64,000 nt of DNA from Rhizobium sp. CIAT894 (GTDB lineage: Bacteria; Pseudomonadota; Alphaproteobacteria; Rhizobiales; Rhizobiaceae). Below the pieces are notes generated by a model. The model saw nothing but the letters and a program-made list of their open reading frames with translations. It did no database searches and was not told the origin of the DNA. Location: contig NZ_CP020947.1 in assembly GCF_000172795.2 (NCBI RefSeq), forward strand, positions 4,109,001 to 4,173,000. Reading direction: 5' to 3'. Shown here in pieces: positions 58,372-64,000 of the stretch (positions are counted from its first letter, which is position 1; every line of letters starts with the position of its first letter). Both the position numbers and the translations under genes were made by a program.

Positions 58372-59113
58372 GCAAAACGCCAACCGCGACCGGCGCCCGA
58401 TCCTCATCGTCCTGCATCAGGAACGGTCGAGTCCCGGCCGTGTCGGCCAGTTGCTCGTCGAAAAGGGCTACCGCCTCGATATCCGCCGCCCGGTTCTCGG
58501 CGAGCCGCTGCCGGCGACGCTGAAAGATCATGCCGGCGCCGTCGTCTTCGGCGGGCCGATGAGCGCCAATGATCCCGAGGACTTCGTCAAGAAGGAGATC
58601 GACTGGATCGACATTCCCTTGCGGGAAAAACGCCCCTATCTCGGCATCTGCCTCGGCGCGCAGATGCTGGTGCGTCAACTCGGCGGCAAGGTGCAGTCGA
58701 ATGCCGACGGCTCGACGGAGATCGGCTGGTATCCGCTGCACCCGACCGAGAAGGGCCGGCTGCTGATGCACTGGCCGAGGATGGTCTATCATTTCCACCG
58801 CGAGGGCTTCGAGCTGCCGCACGGCGCCGATCTTCTGGCCGAAGGCGATGCCTATCCCAACCAGGCCTTCCGCTACGACGGCAACGCCTGGGGCCTGCAA
58901 TTCCATGCCGAACTCACCCGGGTGATGATGCACCGCTGGGTCGTGCATGGCGCGCATCGCTTCATTCTGCCGAACGCCCAGCAGGGCCGCGAACATCTCG
59001 AAGGCCGCATGCTGTTCGACGCGCCGCTGAAAGCCTGGCTGAGCGAATTCCTCGATATCGTCTTCGAAGGCAAGACGGCGAAAGCCGCACCCCCGATCAC
59101 GCTTCCCGCATAA
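58358..59113 (+). CDS. class I glutamine amidotransferase (GuaA-like domain)
   Basis: 251 residues from ATG 58358; ATG 58340 would add six and is also preceded by a weak site. Overlaps the TerB gene by 14 bp. Catalytic Cys98 in GICLGAQ, His183 and Glu185 in LQFHAEL. It is a stand-alone glutaminase-like enzyme, possibly acting on gamma-glutamyl compounds; no synthetase domain is fused. The genuine substrate is unknown. Confidence 0.88.
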   Translation: MTATEQNANRDRRPILIVLHQERSSPGRVGQLLVEKGYRLDIRRPVLGEPLPATLKDHAGAVVFGGPMSANDPEDFVKKEIDWIDIPLREKRPYLGICLGAQMLVRQLGGKVQSNADGSTEIGWYPLHPTEKGRLLMHWPRMVYHFHREGFELPHGADLLAEGDAYPNQAFRYDGNAWGLQFHAELTRVMMHRWVVHGAHRFILPNAQQGREHLEGRMLFDAPLKAWLSEFLDIVFEGKTAKAAPPITLPA

Positions 59114-59134
59114 GGCGTCGTTCGGCAGGAGCCT

Positions 59135-60370
59135 CTATGTGCTGGGCGCGTCGAGCGTATCGATCTGCCGCAATTTCGGGAAACTCGAAGCCCAGATCGC
59201 CGCCACGGCAAGCGTTCCGATCCCGCCGATAACAACCGCCGGCACCGCACCGAAGATCGATGCCATCGTGCCCGCCCTGAATTCCCCAAGTTCGTTCGAA
59301 GCGCCGACGAAGACCATGTTGACTGCATTGACGCGGCCGCGCAGGTGATCCGGCGTCCAGAGCGCGATCAGGCTCTCCCGCACATAGACCGACACCATGT
59401 CGGCTGCCCCCATAAGCGCCAGCGCCGCGATCGAGACCTCAGTGTTGGTCGAAATGCCGAAGACGATCGTTCCCAGACCGAACAAGGCGACGCCGATGAA
59501 CATATAGAGACCGGCGCGGTGTTTCAGCGGATAGGCGGCAAGGAAAATTGCCATGACGATAGCGCCGAGCCCTGGCGCCGCGCGCAGCAGCCCGAGGCCC
59601 CAGGGACCGAGCGTCAGAATATCGCGGGCGAAGATCGGCATCAGTGCGGTGGCGCCGCCGAGCAGCACGGCGAAGAGATCGAGGGAGATCGCCCCGAGCA
59701 CCACCCTTTCGGCGCGGATGAAGCTGAAGCCGCCGAGGATCATCGCCCAACTCTTGGCCTCGCCCGTCGTCTTCTGCTCCGGCTTCGGGATCATGTAGAG
59801 AAGAGCCGCGCCGAGGATGGAGAAAATCACCGCCACCGTATAGGCCGTCGCGGCGCTGACGCCGTAGAGCAGACCGCCGATCACCGGCCCGGTGATCGCC
59901 GCGAGCTGCCAGGACGACGAGTTCCAGGCGATCGCATTGGAAAGCGCATGCTCCGGCACGAGGTTGGGCGCGAGAGACTGCACCGCCGGCGACATGAAGG
60001 CGCGTTCGATGCCGAAGATCAGAAGCACGGCGAAAACCGGCAGGGGCGTGAAGCTGCCCATGACAGTCATGACAAGCAGCGCCAGCGTGCAAAGCGCGCT
60101 CACCAGCGAGCAGAGAGCGGCAATCGCCCGGCGATTGTGCCGGTCGGCCACCGAACCGGTGACGAGGATGAGCAGCAGCGACGGCAGGAACTGCACCAGC
60201 CCGATCAGGCCGAGATAGATCGCCTTGCCCGTCTGATCATACATCTGCCAGCCGACGGCGACGCTGACGATCTGCTGCGAGAAGGACAGCAGGAAGCGCG
60301 CGAAGAAGAACCGTGTGTAGGACGAATGCCGGAACGCGGCAAAACGGTCTCCGGTGGGCGAAAACGACAT
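59135..60370 (-). CDS. MFS transporter (EntS-like exporter family)
   Basis: 411 residues from ATG 60370 (MSFSPTGDRF); an ATG at 60427 gives 19 more. Twelve predicted spans; the cytoplasmic loop motif A is VTGSVADRHNRR, a family signature, and SPAVQSLAPNLVP and WSPD-like YVRESLIALWTPDHLRGRVNAVN match the multidrug/siderophore exporter group. Substrate unknown. Converges on the amidotransferase gene. Confidence 0.88.
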   Translation of the reverse strand: MSFSPTGDRFAAFRHSSYTRFFFARFLLSFSQQIVSVAVGWQMYDQTGKAIYLGLIGLVQFLPSLLLILVTGSVADRHNRRAIAALCSLVSALCTLALLVMTVMGSFTPLPVFAVLLIFGIERAFMSPAVQSLAPNLVPEHALSNAIAWNSSSWQLAAITGPVIGGLLYGVSAATAYTVAVIFSILGAALLYMIPKPEQKTTGEAKSWAMILGGFSFIRAERVVLGAISLDLFAVLLGGATALMPIFARDILTLGPWGLGLLRAAPGLGAIVMAIFLAAYPLKHRAGLYMFIGVALFGLGTIVFGISTNTEVSIAALALMGAADMVSVYVRESLIALWTPDHLRGRVNAVNMVFVGASNELGEFRAGTMASIFGAVPAVVIGGIGTLAVAAIWASSFPKLRQIDTLDAPST

Positions 60371-60510
60371 CGGGTGTTTTCCGAGGAGACGGGCGCCGGA
60401 ATAGCTGCAAGGCCGCCCGTTAAACATGATTCACCGCGCGTTCCCACACGGCACTTGCTCGTTTAGTCGCCAATGTCTACATGTCTGTCAACAACGAATT
60501 GGAGAAGACG

Positions 60511-60801
60511 ATGTTTGCGCTGTTTCAAACCATTGATTTGGCTTTGAATATTTACACCTGGATCCTGATTGCCAGTGCCATTTTTTCCTGGCTCTATGCC
60601 TTTAACGTCATCAACTCCAGCAATCAGTTCGTCAATTCGGTCGGCACATTCCTCTATAACGTCACTGAGCCGGTGCTGAAGCCGATCCGCAGCCGGTTGC
60701 CGAACCTTGGCGGCATCGACATTTCGCCGATCATCCTGCTGCTGATTATCTTCTTCCTGCGCACCTTGCTTTGGACCACGCTGTACCCGCTGGTCGCTTG
60801 A
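60511..60801 (+). CDS. YggT-family membrane protein
   Basis: 96 residues from ATG 60511 with GGAG 8 nt upstream; an ATG at 60481 lacks a site. Two spans ([18 protein letters not shown] and [18 protein letters not shown]) with the loop [20 protein letters not shown], the YggT motif. Family linked to cell division and osmotic tolerance in other bacteria. Confidence 0.9.
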   Translation: MFALFQTIDLALNIYTWILIASAIFSWLYAFNVINSSNQFVNSVGTFLYNVTEPVLKPIRSRLPNLGGIDISPIILLLIIFFLRTLLWTTLYPLVA

Positions 60802-61109
60802 GCCGTCCCTGGAAGCAATTCGACGATCATCTGCGCCTCGCCGTCCGGCTGACGCCGAATGGCGGGCGTGACGCGATCGATGGCATCGAGGCCGACGGCG
60901 AGGGCGAGACTTTCCTGAGGGCGCGCGTCACATCCGTCCCGGAAAAGGGCAAGGCCAACAAGGCCCTCATCCTTCTCGTCGCCCAATCGCTGCGCATCCC
61001 CAAATCCAGCATCAGCCTCGTCTCGGGCGAGACCGCGCGCAAAAAAATCCTCCGGATCGACGGCGATCCGGAGGATTTGGCAAAAAAGCTCGAAACGCTT
61101 TTAGGCTGA
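60798..61109 (+). CDS. DUF167 (YggU) protein
   Basis: 103 residues from TTG 60798, overlapping the YggT stop (TTGA), so coupled to it. Family motifs [24 protein letters not shown] and [13 protein letters not shown]. Small alpha/beta protein of unknown role. The codons for about residues 83-94 form the terminator hairpin of the convergent ppa gene. Confidence 0.9.
   Translation: MSRPWKQFDDHLRLAVRLTPNGGRDAIDGIEADGEGETFLRARVTSVPEKGKANKALILLVAQSLRIPKSSISLVSGETARKKILRIDGDPEDLAKKLETLLG
61041..61078 (-). terminator. ppa terminator inside the DUF167 coding sequence
   Basis: Perfect 14-bp arms AAATCCTCCGGATC and GATCCGGAGGATTT with a 6-nt loop; on the minus strand the stem continues into seven T residues. 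It is 45 bp past the ppa stop and lies wholly within the end of the convergent DUF167 gene. Confidence 0.9.
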
Positions 61110-61122
61110 ATAAGCTGAATAA

Positions 61123-61659
61123 TCAGCCCTTCGTCGTCTTGGCGCGCTCGACGGCTTCGAGGATGAGCTGGCCGGCTTCCTTGGAATCGCCCCAGCCGTA
61201 GATCTTCACCCACTTGCCGGGCTCCAGATCCTTGTAGTGCTCGAAAAAGTGCTCGATCTGCTTCAGCGTGATTTCCGGAAGATCGGTATAGTCCTTCACC
61301 TTCTCATAGCGCAGCGTCAGCTTCGGCGACGGCACGGCGATGATCTTCTCGTCCTTGCCGGAATTGTCTTCCATCTTCAGGACGCCGATCGGGCGCACAT
61401 TGATGACACAGCCCGGAACCAGCGGACGGGTGCTGGCGATCAGCACGTCGATCGGGTCGCCGTCCTCAGACAGCGTGTGCGGCACGAAACCATAATTGCC
61501 CGGATAGGTCATCGGCGTGTAGAGGAAACGATCGACGACCAGCGTGCCGGCTTCCTTGTCCATTTCATACTTGATGGGATGGCCGCCGACAGGAACCTCG
61601 ACGATAACGTTGACGTCCTCAGGTGGATTATTACCGATGGAAATGGCGTCGATGCGCAT
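61123..61659 (-). CDS. ppa: inorganic pyrophosphatase (family I)
   Basis: 178 residues. Active-site motif [10 protein letters not shown] with Asp66, Asp68 and Asp71, and the substrate loop YPGNYGFVP. Hydrolyses PPi, drawing biosynthesis forward. Single gene with its own terminator; homohexamer in the cytoplasm. Confidence 0.97.
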   Translation of the reverse strand: MRIDAISIGNNPPEDVNVIVEVPVGGHPIKYEMDKEAGTLVVDRFLYTPMTYPGNYGFVPHTLSEDGDPIDVLIASTRPLVPGCVINVRPIGVLKMEDNSGKDEKIIAVPSPKLTLRYEKVKDYTDLPEITLKQIEHFFEHYKDLEPGKWVKIYGWGDSKEAGQLILEAVERAKTTKG

Positions 61660-61806
61660 AGGAACTCCCGCGAGGTTGAATTGCTCGCAGCCAGATAATC
61701 AGTTTCATGCGGCAACGCAACATTTGACATCACCAATGCGTGATGGCACCGGCGCAAAGAGGTCAAAACTTTGGAATAGGCGGTCGGCCAAGGCCGACCA
61801 AACCGG

Positions 61807-62313
61807 TCAGTTCCAGATGAAGCCGATCTTCTTCAACTGCTTGTGGTCGAAATTTTCCATGCCTTCGCAGAAATCGACACCGCCGTGATTGCGGTAGAAG
61901 CGGCTGGCGGTCTCGTTATCCTCGAGGCACCAGACGACCAGCCCCTTGCAGCCGAGCGACTTCAACAGCCGGCGCGCCTCGCCGAACAGCATCCTGCCGA
62001 GGCCGATGCCCTGATATTCGGGGCGGAGATAAAGCTCGTAAATCTCGCCTTCCTGCGGCAGAGCGCGGGCGCGATTGAGGCCGAGCGTGGCGTAGCCGGC
62101 AACCGTTCCGGCAACATCGAGAACCAGGAGCGTTGCCGGTCCGCGCGTCGCCTTGCGCCACCAGGTTTCCCCGCGCCGCTCGATCATCTGTGTCAGCGCC
62201 CGATGCGGAATGATGCCCGCATAGGTGTGCTGCCAGGCGAGCCTGTGGGTTTCCGATATGGCCCGGGCATCGTGCGGTTCGGCCCGCCGGACATCGATCG
62301 ACAACGTCTTCAT
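61807..62313 (-). CDS. GNAT-family N-acetyltransferase
   Basis: 168 residues from ATG 62313. RRAEPHDARAISETHRLAWQ at the start, motif A in LYLRPEYQGIGLGRMLFGEA, motif B around VVWCLEDNETASRFYRNHGG. A CtrA-type box is about 100 bp upstream. Acceptor unknown; possibly ribosomal protein or antibiotic-type. Confidence 0.88.
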   Translation of the reverse strand: MKTLSIDVRRAEPHDARAISETHRLAWQHTYAGIIPHRALTQMIERRGETWWRKATRGPATLLVLDVAGTVAGYATLGLNRARALPQEGEIYELYLRPEYQGIGLGRMLFGEARRLLKSLGCKGLVVWCLEDNETASRFYRNHGGVDFCEGMENFDHKQLKKIGFIWN

Positions 62314-62411
62314 AACGTTTACTCTGGTCCTGCCAAAGGCAATTAACCATATGCGGCCAGCGCATCGTGATCGATTGCCCACAGACTTGATATGTGGACG
62401 ACAGATAAATT

Positions 62412-62427
62412 TTAACGCTTTTTTAAC
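62412..62427 (+). promoter_or_regulatory. CtrA-type binding site upstream of the GNAT gene
   Basis: TTAACGCTTTTTTAAC fits TTAA-N7-TTAAC. It is 99 bp before the GNAT start and 85 bp from the typA stop, in the only AT-rich stretch of the gap. Confidence 0.45.
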
Positions 62428-62462
62428 GATTGTCACAAGTCGGAATCAGCGCAGCGCACAAC

Positions 62463-62491
62463 AAAAAACCCCGGCAGCAAGGCCGGGGTTT
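62463..62491 (-). terminator. typA terminator
   Basis: Minus-strand stem AAACCCCGGC / GCCGGGGTTT with a 6-nt loop followed by TTTTTTG. It begins 20 bp after the typA stop. Confidence 0.9.
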
Positions 62492-62511
62492 CAAATGCTG
62501 TTTCCAAGGGC

Positions 62512-64000
62512 TCAAAGAGCCGCTTTGGACTTTTCGAAACGCTTGCGATCGTTTGCGTCGAGATACATCTTGCGCAGACGAATGTTCTTCGGCGTCACTT
62601 CCATCAGTTCGTCATCCTGGATCCAGGAGAGCGCGCGATCGAGCGTCATGCGGATCGGCGGCGTCAGCTTCACCGCTTCGTCCTTACCGGCAGCGCGGAT
62701 GTTGGTGAGCTGCTTGCCCTTCAGCACGTTGACTTCAAGGTCATTGTCGCGCGAATGGATGCCGATGATCATGCCGGCATAGACCTTTTCGCCCGGCTCG
62801 ATGATCATCGGGCCGCGATCTTCCAGGTTGAACATCGCATAGGCGACGGCTTCGCCGGAAGCGTTGGCGAGCAGCACGCCGTTGACGCGGCCACCGATCA
62901 CACCCTTGTAGGGCTGGTAGTCGTGGAACAGGCGGTTCATGATCGCCGTGCCGCGCGTATCGGTCAGCAGTTCCGACTGATAGCCGATCAGGCCACGGGT
63001 CGGTGCGTAGAAACGCAGGCGAAGACGGTTGCCGCCCGACGGACGCAGCTCGACCATTTCGGCCTTGCGCTCGGACATCTTCTGCACGACGACACCCGAA
63101 TGTTCTTCATCGACGTCGACGACGACTTCTTCGATCGGCTCGAGAAGCTGGCCGCTTTCATCCTTGTGCATCACGACGCGCGGACGCGACACGGCAAGCT
63201 CGAAGCCTTCGCGACGCATGGTTTCGATGAGAACAGCAAGCTGAAGTTCGCCGCGACCGGACACGTAGAACGAGTCCTTGCCTTCGGCTTCTTCGATCTT
63301 CAGCGCGACGTTGCCCTCGGCTTCCTTGAAGAGACGGTCGCGGATGACGCGGCTCGTTACCTTGTCGCCTTCGGTGCCGGCCAGCGGGCTGTCGTTGACG
63401 ATGAAGGACATGGTGACCGTCGGCGGGTCGATCGGCTGCGCCTTCATGGCTTCCGAGACCGCCGGATCGCAGAAGGTGTCGGCGACGGTGCCCTTGGAGA
63501 GGCCGGCGATCGCGACGATGTCGCCTGCATGCGCTTCTTCGATCGCCGTGCGCTCGATGCCGCGGAAGGCGAGGATCTTGGAGATGCGGCCGGTTTCGAT
63601 CAGCTTGCCATCCTGGCCGAGAACCTTGACGGCCTGGTTCGGCTTGATCGAGCCCGATGCGATGCGACCGGTGATGATGCGGCCGAGGAAGGGGTTGGCT
63701 TCGAGGATCGTGCCGATCATGCGGAACGGGCCTTCTTCGACCGTCGGCTCCGGGACATGCTTGAGCACCAGGTCGAGAAGCGGTGCAAGGCCCTCGTCCT
63801 TCGGGCCTTCCGGATTGACGTTCATCCAGCCGTCGCGACCGGAACCATAGAGGATCGGGAAATCCAGCTGCTCGTCGGTCGCGTCGAGATTGGCGAAAAG
63901 ATCGAAGACTTCGTTGATGACTTCTTCGTGGCGGCCATCCGGACGGTCGATCTTGTTGATCGCGACGATCGGGCGAAGGCCGACCTTCAGCGCCTTGGAG
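62512..64000 (-). CDS. typA: ribosome-associated GTPase TypA/BipA (5' end outside window)
   Basis: About 496 codons are visible; the start lies beyond 64000. The G4 motif NKIDRPDGRHEEV is near the edge, then FPILYGSGRDGWMN, domain II (VEEGPFRMIGTILEANPFLG), the EF-G-like domain with YVSGRGELQLAVLIETMRRE and a C-terminal domain specific to BipA (GVLLANASGEAVAYAMF). A translational GTPase for 50S assembly and stress adaptation. Frame remains open to the window edge. Confidence 0.97.
   Translation of the reverse strand, partial: SKALKVGLRPIVAINKIDRPDGRHEEVINEVFDLFANLDATDEQLDFPILYGSGRDGWMNVNPEGPKDEGLAPLLDLVLKHVPEPTVEEGPFRMIGTILEANPFLGRIITGRIASGSIKPNQAVKVLGQDGKLIETGRISKILAFRGIERTAIEEAHAGDIVAIAGLSKGTVADTFCDPAVSEAMKAQPIDPPTVTMSFIVNDSPLAGTEGDKVTSRVIRDRLFKEAEGNVALKIEEAEGKDSFYVSGRGELQLAVLIETMRREGFELAVSRPRVVMHKDESGQLLEPIEEVVVDVDEEHSGVVVQKMSERKAEMVELRPSGGNRLRLRFYAPTRGLIGYQSELLTDTRGTAIMNRLFHDYQPYKGVIGGRVNGVLLANASGEAVAYAMFNLEDRGPMIIEPGEKVYAGMIIGIHSRDNDLEVNVLKGKQLTNIRAAGKDEAVKLTPPIRMTLDRALSWIQDDELMEVTPKNIRLRKMYLDANDRKRFEKSKAAL

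Overview
The window is a 64 kb piece of the main chromosome of a Rhizobium-type alphaproteobacterium, closest in character to the R. etli / R. leguminosarum group. This is inferred from the gene orders mdh-sucCDAB-lpd, sdhCDAB and atpHAGDC, from a five-gene NAD-dependent formate dehydrogenase locus, from uniformly GC-rich coding sequence with GTG and TTG starts, and from several classes of short palindromic intergenic repeats that look typical of Rhizobium. No rRNA, tRNA, CRISPR array, phage or transposase was seen. Both edge genes are cut: a chemoreceptor at the left and typA/bipA at the right.

Layout. 1-1.6 kb: 3' part of a PAS-HAMP chemoreceptor. 1.7-9.1 kb: formate oxidation operon fdsGBA-fdhD-fdsD, preceded on the same strand by a LysR regulator, with an inverted pair of mosaic repeats inside the operon and a frameshifted small membrane-protein ORF at its end. 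9.1-11.8 kb: ArsR regulator plus SDR oxidoreductase, then soxR and a divergent flavin reductase sharing a SoxR-type promoter. 11.9-14.9 kb: TPP riboswitch, a 44-codon YkoF remnant, and an ABC transporter (thiX, thiZ, thiY) for thiamine or a pyrimidine precursor. 15-17.1 kb: acyltransferase and polysaccharide-priming sugar transferase. 17.3-22.4 kb: F1 ATP synthase operon atpHAGDC with a 79-codon CPFCG protein coupled between atpD and atpC. 22.6-30.7 kb: small membrane protein, priA, DapA-like aldolase, GNAT, PlsC-like acyltransferase, xerC, TraB/GumN protein, cytochrome b561.

30.8-42.4 kb holds the TCA block, all on the minus strand: mdh, sucC, sucD, sucA, a YCII-domain gene, sucB, two exported proteins, an SDR, a LysE remnant, and lpd. 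42.6-48.8 kb: zapE, an Omp19/Inh-like lipoprotein, a RlaP-like nucleotidyltransferase, and sdhCDAB. 49-54 kb: a small secreted protein with a CtrA-type box, then the minus-strand cluster tsaD-gpsA-YciI-EVE-methyltransferase. 53-59 kb: plus-strand heme cluster hemC-hemD-mitofilin(Mic60)-hemY followed by a TerB-like and a glutamine amidotransferase gene. 59-64 kb: MFS exporter, YggT, DUF167, ppa, GNAT and typA.

Functionally the window is dominated by central energy metabolism: formate to NADH, the succinyl-CoA to oxaloacetate arm of the TCA cycle, complex II, ATP synthase F1 and heme supply. Many junctions are TGATG, ATGA or TTGA overlaps that point to translational coupling. The most interesting small-scale signals are the coupled zinc-ribbon ORF in the atp operon, the YkoF minigene behind the TPP riboswitch, palindromic repeats that invade gene ends, CtrA, SoxR and LysR-type operators, and an intrinsic terminator placed inside a convergent coding sequence.
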